The notes under the pieces were generated by a model that worked only from the letters and a program-made list of their open reading frames with translations, did not search any database and was not told where the DNA came from. From positions 304,446 through 368,445 of the forward strand of contig ML769402.1 of the NCBI GenBank assembly GCA_009733575.1: DNA of 64,000 nt, read 5' to 3'. The number at the start of each line of letters is the position of its first letter. Within the stretch, counting starts at the first letter, position 1. This DNA comes from Gymnopus androsaceus JB14. Its lineage: Eukaryota; Basidiomycota; Agaricomycetes; Agaricales; Omphalotaceae. Positions 34,012-45,799 of this stretch are shown here, in pieces. Made by a program: the position numbers and the translations under genes.

Positions 34012-35408
34012 CTACAGTTTTCCGTGTAGACTGTAATGTAAAGCTATCCACGCCGACCCACCCATTCCTCCCAACTTGACTAGATCCAATTCTGCTGCCC
34101 GACCGGCATAAAATGAAAATTTCGGAAAGCCAGCCTTCTCATACACCTGTGGGTCCTGTGTTACTAAATCCAACGCAATAGACGACCGATAGGGACGCGC
34201 GTTGCCTCCCAATCGATAATTTTCCAGCAATTGCACCAAGCGTTGGAACTCGTCAGGAACAACCGGGGTCGGTCTGGACGAAAAAGCTTTTGGGAAACTC
34301 CTTTGAGCCGTAACTTTGGTCGATGCAGCTCCACCAGTGGCACCCTCTACGTTGGAGTTTTCGGGGTGTCCTAAAGGCACAAAGGAGGGAGGTGGGGTTA
34401 AAACAGGAGATGATGGAAGGCCTTCGGATCCAGAGAAGAGGGTTGGTTGGCTGTCCGTGTCAGTCGTGATTACAGGAGAAGGCTCCAGAGGAGCTGGAGT
34501 GGTGTTTTGAGGGCGATAATCGTTTCTTGGAGTAAGCCCTATAGCGTTAAAACGGAAAGGGGTAGATCCAAATGATGTACTGGGGTTAACTGCCGAGCTG
34601 GAATAACAAGGTTCTTGTCGTGAGTCTGGTCGATGCGCTTGTTGAGCTACATATACGATATAATTTCACTGAGAAGAGGAACTTGTAGTTGAAACAAAAC
34701 ATCCTTACCGCGGCGCTCAGGAGACTTTGTGATAGGGTAGTTATACGATTTTGAACGGAACGGCCCCGAATTGGGTTCCACAGTACCATAGCTCACGGCA
34801 TTCTTGTCCTCCTTGCGCTGGCCCTCGATAATCGAATTCCAATCGTAGAAGGAGGATGCTTGTACTTTGAGGCTGATATGAGCCCCCGGTAGCGTCGGAG
34901 CTACAACAACTACCCGAAACATACGAAGACGCAGTATCGATAGAGTGTATGCATAATCTCTATCACCAGAAAGAATTATGATCGTGCTTGAATTTTTATA
35001 CGACGGGTTATCCATGGCGAATGTCAGCATGTCAGCTAGAGAAAAGTATAGGTATTACTCTCGAAGATTGACTTGGTATGCACGCACCTATAATCATTTG
35101 ATCCACCACATTCTTGCGACCATTGTGGGGGCAGTCGGTTAAGGTGACTCCAGATGATTGAAGTTCAGACCGTAAGGCAAAAGAACGCGGGGAGATTTGC
35201 TCGGAAAAATGTGAAGAGTATGCCTTAATCTGTTTCACATAGCCAAACTCATGAGCTAGGTCCCGAATTTGGCCAACCAGCTCATAACCAGACATGCTGG
35301 ATGGTGGAGAGCAATTCTCTGAGACAGATGTTAGATTTTGAGAGAAAAACTGCTTTAGAAAATACCATAATCCCAGAAAATAGCGACTTGATCAGCACTG
35401 CTGCTCAT
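34012..35408 (-). CDS. NYN-domain putative ribonuclease (MARF1/Limkain-b1-like)
   Basis: Start MSSSADQVAIFWDYENCSPP contains the first NYN acidic motif (FWDYEN) across an intron at about 35318-35364. Next come YELVGQIRDLAHEFGYVKQI, RKNVVDQMIIGADMLTFAMD with a conserved Asp, and STIIILSGDRDYAYTLSILR with the SGDxD motif. A long Pro/Ser-rich linker follows. The C-terminal part FQRLVQLLENYRLGG to GFPKFSFYAGRAAELDLV and GGMGGSAWIALHYS resembles a LOTUS/OST-HTH RNA-binding fold. All catalytic acidic residues are present. Probably an RNA endonuclease in post-transcriptional control; targets unknown. Confidence 0.82.
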
Positions 35409-35718
35409 AGTGGCCATAAACACGATGGTAAAGGACAAAGGGTCGCAGTTTGCAATTCGAGTTTACGTACACAGCCCGATTTAGAATGAGCGAACGCTGA
35501 GGCTCATGAAGGGCATGTCGGAACGCCTTAACTATCAACGTTGGGCTCGTCGGTGGACATTATACATGTTGCTGTGTACAGTATCTTAATTCAAACAAGC
35601 CATCTTGCGATAACAAAAAAAAAATTGAACGCCTTTCTAATCATTGCGAAGTTGAAGTGGTACTGGAAGATTTCAAGCGCGTTATTCAAGCATTTGGATA
35701 TCAGGTTGAAAACAGAGT

Positions 35719-36074
35719 CTATTGAATTTTCTTCCCCAATCTAGCAAGATGGTAGTTTATTGTTGGTCTATGCATCTTCTTGGGCATGGGCTGGGAAACG
35801 GAGGGTAAGTTCAAGGGTAATAAAACTGAGCATGAGCAACGCACTGTAGTTTTCATACAATGAAACAGATCTTGTGCAGCATCTCTGCAAGTACCAAGTG
35901 AATGAAGGTCGTTTGAAGCAGCCCAGCAGCCCAGTAATGTGGTAAGTTGTGGTGCACACAAAACGTTTACGGGATCTGCAGACGAGAAGGATTTCAGTAG
36001 AGTTTTGGGACGGAAGAGAGGACTTGCTGACTTTTTCGGGGCCTAACGGTGATATTTTTAATATGAATACCCAT
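35719..36074 (-). CDS. MRP10: Mitochondrial small-subunit ribosomal protein mS37 (MRP10), CHCH type
   Basis: Start MGIHIKNITVRPRKSQQ matches the basic N-terminus of fungal MRP10. After an intron (about 35976-36022) come LCAPQLTTLLGCWAASNDLH and GTCRDAAQDLFHCMKTT, giving paired cysteines of a CHCH fold, then PMPKKMHRPTINYHLARLGK, the conserved C-terminal TINYHLARL segment. The first intron leaves the frame one base off, so one base may be missing there. Divergent from the E2 gene, 213 bp between starts. Confidence 0.85.
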
Positions 36075-36287
36075 GAAAGAGCAAGTCAAAAGCAAAAGCG
36101 CGTCAAGGCTAAGCGCCTAACGACGGACCGTGATTTCAAATTCCACATCAGGTGCCACGTTATGGACACGGTGGATAACCTTGGTTTTACCCCTTCTTCC
36201 AAGTACCGCGGACATCTCAAGCGCAGCGGAAACTGGTCTTACTCTTACTCTTCTTCTTCAACTCCCAGCTATTCCAAGTGAAGAAAT

Positions 36288-37556
36288 ATGGCTACCACTT
36301 CCTCCGCAAACAGAGGCAATTCTGGTCAGCACTAATGTCTTACTTATCGGCTTTGAATTGCTCAAGGAATACCTTCAGCTGTTAAGCGCATAATGCAAGA
36401 AGCTCGTGAGCTGGCGAACGATCCTTCTACTGATTACTCGGCTGCACCGCTGGAGGTTTGTACGCCTTAACTATCAAAGGCTAGTACTCTTGACCAATTT
36501 GTTGTTTGATAGGATGATATTTTCGTTAGTGTTCCCCGCTCATCTTTGTCAGAGTCGCTTATCGCTGGTAGGAATGGCATTGCACCATTCGAGGACCATC
36601 CGGAACAGAGTTTGAGGGTGGTCTGTACCATCTCCGAATCCTTCTTCCCGCAGAATACCCTTTCCGTCCTCCCTCACTTATGCTCCTCACCCCAAACGGA
36701 AGGTTTGAACTGAATACCAAGGTATGCACGCATTAGGCTCTAATAGCACTCAAACTCAAGGTTTTGCTAGATATGCATTAGTTTCACAAACTGTTAGTGT
36801 TGATCAATCTTGCGTGTTCGCAAAAGTTGACCGTTTACTCAAGATCATGAAGAGCTTTGGCAGCCATCGTGGGGTCAGTAGCACAGCCAATCACTAAGTA
36901 GACTGATATTCACTGACGATCCAATGGATGTATATTTTTAGGTGTGCGTACAGGTGAGCGGCATTCTCGTAATGCTTTCACGGTGTGGTACTGAAAGACT
37001 TTCTATCAGCTATTCTTGGAATCCAAAGCTTCCTCCCGTTGAAGGGTCAAGCTGCAGTAGGTATTGGTTCCATAGAGTATCCAGCCGCGGAACGGAAAAG
37101 ACTTGCGGCATTGTGGGTTTCTCATATCTCCTGTCCCGAAATTGCAAGTTGAAATTTCCATGTAGATCGCGCCAATGGGTGTGCCCTCATTGCCAGCAAT
37201 CCAATCTAGAACTTCTGCCAGACCCTGGCACTACAGCTGCAGCTGACGATGCTTCCACAGAAACGGAAACCGTTTCCAGGGCCAAGGTTCCAGCTGCTGC
37301 AGCGCTGCGCGCCAGCGAATCTTCTTCGACGACACCACCGACACTGGAGATTGTTGAACAGGGCACAACTTCTCCGTCAAGCGAATCCCCGAGGATGGAT
37401 GATACCACAACATCATCCCCCGCAGTCGACTCTGCGCCACCCTCTGCCGTCGCCGCTAACGTACCCACTATCTCTAGACCCCCTATGCTATTAGATGCTC
37501 TCATTGGTATCATTCTTACCCTCGTTCTTGCTTTGCTCTTCAAGAGAATTCTTTAA
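36288..37556 (+). CDS. UBE2J: Tail-anchored ubiquitin-conjugating enzyme E2 J (UBC6/UBE2J family)
   Basis: ER-membrane E2 acting in ER-associated degradation. MATTSSANRGNSG is spliced to IPSAVKRIMQEARELANDPS, AAPLEDDIF, EWHCTIRGPSGTEFEGGLYH, LRILLPAEYPFRPPSLMLLT, PNGRFELNTK and ICISFTN with the active-site Cys, then HEELWQPSWG, ILGIQSFLPLKGQAAVGIGS and ERKRLAALSRSWVCPHC. A low-complexity Ala/Thr/Ser linker leads to a C-terminal transmembrane anchor, LDALIGIILTLVLALLF, with four residues after it. At least seven exons, one only 12 nt. The lack of an HPN motif is normal for the J family. Confidence 0.92.
36942..36953 (+). other. 12-nt microexon in UBE2J
   Basis: GTGTGCGTACAG lies between acceptor TTTTTAG and donor GTGAGC. 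It joins QPSWG to AILGIQSF through GVRTA, as in the family. Confidence 0.75.
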
Positions 37557-37779
37557 TCTTAAGTATGTTATTATTCAGTGTGTAGGATAGCTTAAGCAAT
37601 GATTGGATTTCTGTTTCCATCCCCCTTTTGCAAGTGGATATTTCAAAAACCCTTTAATGCCACGACGATCTCGATTGCCTTTATAAATAAGCCAATTCCA
37701 ACTGTGCATGAAAATACTCTTTGGTTTCAAGTCTCTAGCCTGGTAGCTGCAGACAGCAGCCTCTTCCATTCGTTTTTAC

Positions 37780-38310
37780 ATGCCCCGGAAATCGTCATTC
37801 TCCAAACCACAACCGAAACGGTCGAACTCAGGCATTACCTCCCCGAGCAGTCCAAATCAGGACCTTGGTCGTGCAACATCCATGCGCCTTTGCAATAGGA
37901 GAGACGTTAACATCCCTATTCCTCCATCTCTCCTCCAAAGTCCGCATCTAAACTCACCCTGGAGTCCATTTCAACGAACAGACTCGGTACCGAGCACTCC
38001 TTCAGAGGAAGATGAGCAATGGTTGGGTGATACCGTCCCCTTATCGGCGAGTTCATCGCGCGTCGTTCGGTCTGAATCTACCAAGGAGAACTCTCGGTCC
38101 CCTCGCTCTCCTCGCTCTCCTCGATCGAACGTTGTAGAGGGAGGAGCGATAATGGCCAGCAAGTCGATCATGATGAGGCCAGAAGCTCCACCATCTCCTC
38201 CACTGGTTCGAAAGCGCCAATCGAGCCAGGATAAAGTCCAAACACCCTCCATGCGACTTGCTCGCGCGGGAGAACAAGACTACTTCTTTTTATCCCAGCC
38301 AGGGAAATGA
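37780..38310 (+). CDS. Ser/Pro-rich hypothetical protein, 176 residues
   Basis: A single uninterrupted frame, MPRKSSFSKPQPKRSNSGIT to FFLSQPGK, followed by a normal 3' flank. It is very rich in Ser, Pro and Arg, with SPRSPRSPRSN and SPPLVRKRQSSQ; many SP sites suggest phosphorylation by proline-directed kinases. No domain recognised; predicted disordered. Codon usage looks like its neighbours, and UBE2J ends 223 bp upstream on the same strand. It could be a short conserved fungal protein; function unknown. Confidence 0.6.
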   Translation: MPRKSSFSKPQPKRSNSGITSPSSPNQDLGRATSMRLCNRRDVNIPIPPSLLQSPHLNSPWSPFQRTDSVPSTPSEEDEQWLGDTVPLSASSSRVVRSESTKENSRSPRSPRSPRSNVVEGGAIMASKSIMMRPEAPPSPPLVRKRQSSQDKVQTPSMRLARAGEQDYFFLSQPGK

Positions 38311-38636
38311 AAACGTTGGTTCACCATTTGCATTCTTCGTCGTGCCAATCGCTTACATCAATCCTAGCACTTGACCATCCACTCCTTCTAAATGAAATTC
38401 TTCTCGGTGTTTAAATTATTTTGTCGTCGCCTTGTCCTATATTTATTCTACTTTTCTTACACTAATGCACCTACCTATGCTAGCACAGATGTAGTCAATC
38501 GCGGGCGAATAAACGCAGGACGAAACAAATACCATAGATCGTTGTCGGCCAAATATTACAGTACAATACTCACAAGTACAGCTGGATGTACTTTATCAAG
38601 CTTGTGTCGTTAGAAATGAAATAAAGGCGTCCTCGT

Positions 38637-41217
38637 CTACTTTTTCTTCGCATCTCCTAAAGAAACCACCACTAATTCCTCGTCTTCCATATTGTAGCTA
38701 GCAAGAGTGCTTTTGTTCGTGAGCATTTTGCCGGCGTAAGAGAGTCGTATGCGGGATACGGTCACTGTACTGCCAATGTGTTGGATAATACGTTCCCGCA
38801 GCGTTGAAACAAGAAGATTGAGAGGGAGATCGGGGATAGTGACAATCTTGCCGTCGAGCTTCCACTCGGCTTTGGTGGTATCCGTTGGTAACTGAAACTG
38901 GAGAGAAATGGGATGCTACACAGATAATGTCAGTAATCGAAATGATTGCAAAACGAACGAACAACTCACAGGGATGCAATCCGATCCAGTCTTCTTCAGA
39001 GTATGATTTGACTACCGGGGACCTTAGTTCACCTTTTGCCTTTTGGCAGGAGGGATATCGTCCTCGACACCCTCCATTTGATCAGCCGTTCGAACGACAC
39101 CCGCTTGAGACTGCAATACACCGTTTGCGGCCGCCAGGGCAGCCACTCCTCGAAGGATGTATTCCAGGTGCAGACTGGAAGCCGAAACCCGGTGTTGGGT
39201 CTACGCCTTGGAAATGCAAAGGAGGGAGCATGACGGGAGGAGTCTGGTACGCGGAGGCAGGCTGAGGACCTGAAGAGACTGTAGCAGTCAAGTATGCTGG
39301 GTTAGAAGATGCCTGCGGAGGTGCCAGGCAATGAAGCGTGAGGTGGGGGAAGGGATGTAAGTGGACCGGGAATAGCTGCGGGACCGATTCCAGGGCCGAT
39401 GGCATTGGCTTGCTGTCTGAAAACCACACAAAGTTAGCTGATACTCGATATAGATAAGATAGATAAACGACGTACGGTCCAAGACCTTTCGAACGGTGAA
39501 TAGCAGCGATCTGCTCGTCGAAATTGACGTTTGTGGAGAACTTGTCCAGAGTATTGGCCTTTGAGGCAGTATGACCATCCCAAACAACCTTTTCCCTCTC
39601 TTTCCGTTTCTCTCGCTCCTCCTCCTCCTCCCTCTTCCGCCTCTCTTCGTCGACTTCAGCACCAAATATGTCAACACGAGTACGAGCGAGGTTCCTGAGA
39701 GACGAGCCAACATTAGCACCACGCTGCAACTCGGATGCCTGGGCTTTGCGAGCTTCGAGATTATCTCGTTGTTCTTTCCACCGAGGATCAAGCAGCTCGA
39801 TACGCATATGCTCTGCCAGCTCATCGACTGCGATCTGCTGTCCGCAAATACTACAAGTAGTCATTGCAGCTTTAGCGTTCTTGGACCCAACTAGAAGGAA
39901 CATTAGTAACGATCTGAGAATAAGATTAACGAAAACTCACGTTTTGGAACATAGTCTGTTCGAATTTTCATCGGGCCAGCAGCAGCATTGAAAGAGCTGG
40001 CTTGTATAGCTCTGGCGCGCTCAATCTCCTTCTCTTCTTCCTGTTCACGCCTCTTCCTTTCATCATCGTCCTCGTCATCACTCTCCTCCATGGCAGCATC
40101 GTCACCTGCGATACCGGCGGTTCCGACTGCTGCTGCTGCCTCAGCTTCCGCAGCGGCTTGCTTGGCACGGTGTATTTCCACATCTTCGGCAGTGTTCTCC
40201 ATGATCATGGCGGCCATCCGTTTCTGTGCTAAAGTCATGGTCTCTACTTCCTGCACGCTCATTGGTGGAGGAAGCTCGGAAGTGGCATCCGCCATCGTGA
40301 ATTCGATGGTCTGAACAATGGCATAGTCGTGCCAGTCGATTTCAGCGAATGCAACTGAAACATGCGCGTTAGTACTCGAATGTGAAAGAGTGAGAATAGT
40401 CTCACTTCGTTCAGCTTCCTGGTCGTCTTGCCGTCTCTTTTCCTTTTCTCTCTTTCTCCGTTCCCATTTGGCATGTTTCCGTGCAACTTCCAGGGTTCGT
40501 AACCGGGCTCCTTCATCTGTCCGGCCCTTGAGTACTTCAAGGGTTTCTTTCCCTGGATTGATTACCTTGCTATACTGATCCACTAGACGGTTGAAATAAC
40601 CAAAGAGAGAGTGATTGGGCCGGAGAAAGTCGAATTGGTAGTTGCGGCCTTCCCTGGAAGAGAGTGCAGCAAGAAAGTTTCTACCGCGACGCGCAGTGAA
40701 TAGAGCAGTCAACTTCATAATATCGCTGTAAATAGGCATTAGCAACTGCAAGGAATTCTGTGAAGACACGCACAGGTCAATTGCGCTAATGTTGGGCATG
40801 TCCAAAATGAATTCTGGTACCGGTGGCTCGAGGCCAACGTCAATAATCTTGGGTTCAGCTGAAGAATCATCCATCTTGTCGTCCTTGGACTTTGCCTGTT
40901 CCTCTTCAGTGTCTCCCTGCAAGATTTTATCCATTTTATGTCGATAGTAAGCATGGTAAGGATCGGCAGGATTAAGGAAAGAGAATTTTGGGATCTGAGC
41001 GCTGTCCTTCGCGAACTTTGTCCTCGAATAAAGGTGGGTTTGCAGACTGAGCGACATAAGTAGCAGTCTTGTCAATCACAGCTAAAAAATGAAATGAGCA
41101 AAATAATCAAAGTAGAATTCAAATGAACAGCTCACATTTAATTTCTGGAGGAGGAAGGATGAGGCCGCTTGTAAATCTTTCCTTTGCGACTCCGTCCGGA
41201 ATGATGTCTACGTCCAT
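38637..41217 (-). CDS. SF3A1: Splicing factor 3A subunit 1 (SF3a120/PRP21)
   Basis: U2 snRNP component needed for prespliceosome formation. MDVDIIPDGVAKERFTSGLI is followed by SURP module 1 (VIDKTATYVAQSANPPLFED, KFSFLNPADPYHAYYRHKMD) and SURP module 2 (LTALFTARRGRNFLAALSSR, FDFLRPNHSLFGYFNRLV). Then charged helices, the central PRP21-like segment FAEIDWHDYAIVQTIEF, acidic repeats, the zinc-like TTCSICGQQIAVDELAEHMR, DPRWKEQRD, a Pro/Ala-rich linker, and a C-terminal ubiquitin-like domain (LQFQLPTDTTKAEWKLDGK to EDEELVVVSLGDAKKK). The start is 57 bp from the start of the divergent mitoribosomal gene. Confidence 0.93.
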
Positions 41218-41274
41218 GATGGGAGAGGGAGAGAACCAGTTCCGATCAATTTGCAACTCTTCCTTTCTTTTTCC
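41218..41274. promoter_or_regulatory. 57-bp divergent intergenic region, SF3A1 / mL60
   Basis: Only 57 bp separate the two start codons, so both 5' UTRs must be very short or overlap. It is pyrimidine-rich at its right end. Confidence 0.6.
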
Positions 41275-41739
41275 ATGTTTGGACCTTTCGCGCCTCCCAT
41301 GTAAATCTCGGAGGTCTCCTCTGGTAATTTACTCTGCTTTTATTTCTCCCATCTCCTCACAAAAGTCCAGGAAGGTTCCATGGAAACTCTCTATTACTAG
41401 AAAGGCCAATGCTCGCCACAGATTGAAGAAAGTTGACGCAGTTATCGAGGCCGTTCGAGCAAGCGGCGTTCAATGCGCTTCTTTGGTCCGTAGATATCTT
41501 TTTTTCTTGCTCAAGCGCTACTTATCATTCTCCAGGAAAGAGCTCTTGAACTTCCAAAAGAACACGAAATGCCCGCGCGCGACAAATACACTGTATTCAC
41601 TCCTCATGCTCGTGGATACCGCAAAGGCATTCACAAAGTTCCAAAATGGACTAGGGTGCGTTTTGTAACCTTTGGGTGAATTTTGGTAGCTCATTCTTTG
41701 ACGTAGATTACACAAAGAACCAATCCGAGAGGTTTCTGA
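41275..41739 (+). CDS. MRPL31: Mitochondrial large-subunit ribosomal protein L31 (mL60)
   Basis: Start MFGPF; after one extra base near 41290 the exon continues [11 protein letters not shown] and splices to [20 protein letters not shown] then [20 protein letters not shown]. The next exon reads [20 protein letters not shown] and [20 protein letters not shown], and the last TQRTNPRGF. These match the fungal L31/mL60 family end to end, including the conserved SITRKAN and KGIHKVP. One base seems missing at the final splice. The stop lies 32 bp from the stop of the convergent GNAT gene. Confidence 0.88.
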
Positions 41740-41771
41740 GCGTACCTGTACTTTACATTATCTTATTAATT

Positions 41772-42544
41772 CTACTTGTTACGCGCCATGACTTTGTCCA
41801 CCCACTCTCGCACTCCACCTTCCCAATCATCCCAACAACACGACGAAAAGGCCGAGTCTCTTCCTCCATTCCCTGCCCGAGGATCACCTTTTCGCTCGGG
41901 AGCTGCTTTGTACCCAATAGCCTTTTTGGGTGGTACGACTCTGGACCATCGAAGGACACCCTCAAATCGAAAGCCCATCCTCTCTGCTACTTTCAAACTC
42001 GGATAATTCTTCGTGTTGCAGACCCACTGCAACCTACGTAAACCCAATCCGCCAGCTTCAGGAAGGTCAAGAGCGTAATGCATGAGCAGCCCGACCATGA
42101 TTGGACGTGACATGGGTACGGTGGAACTGTGGTAAGACCACGACGAAGCCAATTTCGGTACAAGCGTCCGCATCGCTCGAGTTGATATAACTGACCATCC
42201 CAGCAATAACAGGTTCACCATTGACGGCTAGCGGTCCAACCTTGTCCAGGATAGTGAAGGTAGTTGTAGCATGGTTCGCTCTGCATGCCGATTCACCCAG
42301 AATTCTTGTACGAATTGTTCAGGAGACTCGAAAGGTCCATAAGAAAGATAGTTCCATGTGTTCGCGTCGAAACCTTCGACCAATCGCTTTCGCGTGTTTT
42401 GAGGGCTGAGGCAAATCATTACGACGCGGTGTAGATAATCATCATAATACGCACGATGAAAGGAACTAATTGCACTTTATCATTCTCCAAAACGTCAGGA
42501 ATTGGGAAACAAAAGTTGGTGTCCTTTTCGGATGAGAACGACAT
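41772..42544 (-). CDS. GNAT-family N-acetyltransferase (RimJ/RimL type)
   Basis: The start at 42544, MSFSSEKDTNFCFPIPDVLE then NDKVQLVPFI, fits the family; an upstream in-frame ATG at 42661 or 42700 is possible. After an intron: EGFDANTWNYLSYGPFESPE, FVQEFWVNRHAERTMLQ, NGEPVIAGMVSYINSSDADA, EIGFVVVLP, GLLMHYALDLPEAGGLGLRR, then the acetyl-CoA/helix motif LQWVCNTKNYPSLKVAERMG and FRFEGVLRWSRVVPPKKAIG. A one-base shift occurs near 42265. These cytosolic enzymes acetylate small molecules or protein N-termini; substrate unknown. Confidence 0.8.
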
Positions 42545-42850
42545 TTTGGTACTGAACCTAAGAGCAAAGAAACGTCCCTTATGTGATATGACTCGATGCA
42601 AAGTGCGGTGGCCATGCGGTTTGCGGGCCTCCGTCGCTTTCAACGCTTCCGTATCAGTCATGACCCAGGTGCAGGGCTGATGTACGGATAAAAAGTCCAC
42701 TCTAAGTAATCTAAGGTTTGTTCGGTCTAGCTGGGTGAACTCTGGGTACTGGAATTATCTTTGGTATTGACTGTACTATGTGGTATTGACAATTATCTTT
42801 GGTGTATTGACCGTACTATAGCCGTAAACATCGCTCGTCGCGTAAGTATA

Positions 42851-44472
42851 TCACTGCCTTTCCGAGGTTTCGAACCATCTGCAAATCAAGAATCAGTCGA
42901 GGTTCTTTCATGCCATGTTTTTTGCTTACCTGTAGCCCATATCGTCGAAATCTATCAACAAACAAAATATACATTAGCCATTTATCGTGCTTGAATGAGA
43001 TAAAGAGCACAAACTAGCAGCAGCGCCATCCTGTAAACAGGAACATCTATCCAGCGAAGCGCACTCAAACTCCCATCCTTGATGCTGGTACCCCAAGTCT
43101 CGGAACTGCATCGCTTGGTCTTTCCGTAGCGCCATAGCTACTCCAAAAGAGTGTATCGGAGAGTCTCCCCAACGTTCGTAGAAGAAGCCGCCTGCTTTAT
43201 CCAGATGCTCGAAGAATGCAGTATAGATCTCACTCTCCCATAATGAGCGATGAGAGATTTCAAAGTTGTTCTAACGAAAAGGTGTAGTATTTGTTAAAAC
43301 TAGAAGCAGTCGGGGATGCGGTACTCACATACATGCAGCTCCTTGTCCACTCTTCTGACCCTGCCTCTCCCCGTAACGCTTTATCTATCCCTTCCTTGCC
43401 ATTCCACACAAATCCATGATTTACGTCTTGGGGAACGGCTGGAAAACTACCCGCGCGATGTACTGAGACGTCGGAAGCTGAGGAATGTGAACTGTAGTAG
43501 TTGAAAAGGAACTCTGAAACATTTGTGGCGAGACTTGGTTGAACCCAGACTTGGTCCTCATTTACTTGAACGAAACCTGGTCGGGTGATGAAATGCATGT
43601 AAAGGTAGAGTTAGGAACGAACATACCGTACAAGGCGTTGGCTTCTATCATGCGTTCAATGGGATCGTAAGGCTGTAAGAATAAATCAGTATTTCCGGTA
43701 ACTGGAAATCCCGTAGGAGCACTCACAACATCACAATGAAACTCAATATCTGTATCGAGTCTCCATAGCCAATCGTACTTTGCCAAGGCAGGGTGTTTCC
43801 AGAAAAATCCTATCGTCCCAAAGCGAATAAATTGGCACGAAAACGAGGACTGCGCGTGAGCTCACCAGAATAGAATCTACACATTGAACGGTATCCTGAG
43901 GAGAATCTAGAATTGACATATAAGCGTGAAATACTCTGTGTGAGAGGATGCAATTTTATTTACCCAATATTATGGAAAGATGCTTCTACACGAGCCTTGT
44001 CGTAAAAGTCTGGTACGTCCCATGATTCCTTGGTAAGAATAGCTGCAATCAAAGAATCAAACCAGCGTTCTGAATTGGAGAACTTTAGCATACCGAATTT
44101 TGCTCTTCCCTGGGTAATCCATTCAATCTTTCGTCTTTCGTCTTCACCGATCATTGCATCCTCCTCCTCGCTCGCGGTGAACAGTACATATGGGTACTGA
44201 AGACGGCGATTGAACCGGTTCTCGACATTCAGCAAGGCGATTGTTGCTTGATGGATACGGTCGGGAGCTACCAGCATAAATATCACCGCGTTTGTTCGGG
44301 TAATGTCATCGATAGAATCCAGCTCCTCATGAGGTGAGCCATAGTATGAGCGATACGTTCGGGTCAACGACTCTTTCGGTAACAAGACAAGGAATAATAT
44401 AATGATGAGTGCCAGGGAAAGGGTTAAGCGAGCGCGCGAGGAGCTTGCAATGAGCATAGTGGGCAGGGTCAA
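42851..44472 (-). CDS. Alpha-1,2-mannosyltransferase, GT15 (KRE2/MNT1 family)
   Basis: Golgi type II membrane glycosyltransferase that extends O- and N-linked mannan. A short cytosolic N-terminus precedes the anchor LTLSLALIIILFLVLLPKES. The catalytic domain shows NAVIFMLVAPDRIHQATIAL, LQYPYVLFTASEEED, DVPDFYDKARVE, YRSMCRFYSGFFWKHPALAK, YDWLWRLDTDIEFHCDV with a metal/sugar-binding acidic motif, PYDPIERMIEANALYGF, NNFEISHRSLW with the family's key Asn-Phe-Glu, GGFFYERWGDSPIHSFGVAM and DRCSCLQDG, ending near RWFETSERQ. The C-terminal exon boundaries are less sure. Confidence 0.9.
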
Positions 44473-45799
44473 AGTAAAAGCTGGAATGAAAGTTCAACTT
44501 TGAGTGCCAGACTGGATCAGACAGAGAGATTGTTGGAACACAGGATGGAGACAGGATCAAGGTACATACCGTTAACAATATCGTCGATTGGGGGAAATAT
44601 CGCCGATTCGGGGAAAAGTTAGGAAAGACTCAGCATAGCTCAGCATTTGAGACCGAGACAGGAGCATAACTGACAGTGATAGCGCAGATTGAGCGCGGTC
44701 AGCAGCGTGGCATCTCGGCCGGCATTCTAAATCAATGCGCGCTTCTCTTCCAAAAGTTCTAACTTACTCAATTCAAGTACTCTCCCTCGATCACAGCTAT
44801 CTCCGGTTAAAGACATAGGTAACATCGACATTTGGTCAGCTGCTGCGTTAGCTTGAGCTTCTCAGTATACCGAATTACTCCAACAACTCGAGACCTTGGC
44901 CTCGAGATTCTTCATCCGAGTGTTCTGAGAGTAAGACAGACTTACCCGCACTTGGCTGTCTCTAAAGGAAGCGGCAGGGCCTCTTGGTTCGGCAAGGAGA
45001 TCTTGGATTTCGACACCAGTCATGTCACGTAGGTGTAAGGCCATCTTTTGTTCAGGCCGTTGCCAGCTTTGAATGTTTCCAATTGACGTCGCTACTTGGT
45101 GAGCCCTTTCGTCATAGTACCTAAGGCTGAGTGCCTGATTTATGTCTTCTCCATGTCAAAGTGCCGCTTCATTGTTATCATCGGGAGTTATAGAGACTGG
45201 AAACGATTCGACGATAAACAGGCCATAAATCTGATTTAGACATCTATAAATTTGCTGGTAACGCTTGCAGTCGGTTTGAATATAGTGTTGTCACTCACGT
45301 AGCGAATATAGACCGTCGAAAACGCCATGATGAACAACCTAATGGGTTTGAAACCTTACCTTCTCGTAAGTTCACTGAAAGCAGAAGCAGTTACCGTCGT
45401 GTAAAAGCCTCCATCTTCCTAAAACAAAATGACATTCAACATGGACGTACATACCGTGTCCGAGGTTCCTCCTTGGTTCCTCCCTCCATTAAGGATCGAC
45501 GACAATTATAACGTGGTTTAATCTCCGACTCCTGGCAGGTTGATGAATTCAAGTCAGTCTGTTCGAGTCAACGCGGTAACGCGGTAAAACATTCGATTAA
45601 ATCGCTAGTTGCACAAGTGAATCTTTTCCAATAAACCCTAAAGAATGTAGCAAGTGGTAGCGCCATGTAAGTGTAGTCTGGATAAATTATCTAAATACAA
45701 TAAAAAAGTTCAAAGATAAAGCACAACAAAGTCAGAAGGAATGTATGTGGTAAGTTGGAAGACCAGGTCCAGTGCATTTAACTCTAAAAGAAACCGACA
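44473..45799. other. Long intergenic region, possible short coding exon
   Basis: On the minus strand an open stretch at about 45130-44862 reads INQALSLRYYDERAHQVATS, QKMALHLRDMTGVEIQDLLA and EPRGPAASFRDSQVR. It is amphipathic, coiled-coil-like and ends at a GTAAGT donor near 44945. It might be part of a small unrecognised gene; no partner exon could be fixed. Nothing else seen. Confidence 0.3.

Noticed and set aside
39571..40314. Hydrophobic and Ser-rich frames on the plus strand opposite SF3A1
   Set aside because: Antisense shadows of Glu/Arg/Ala-rich coding sequence.
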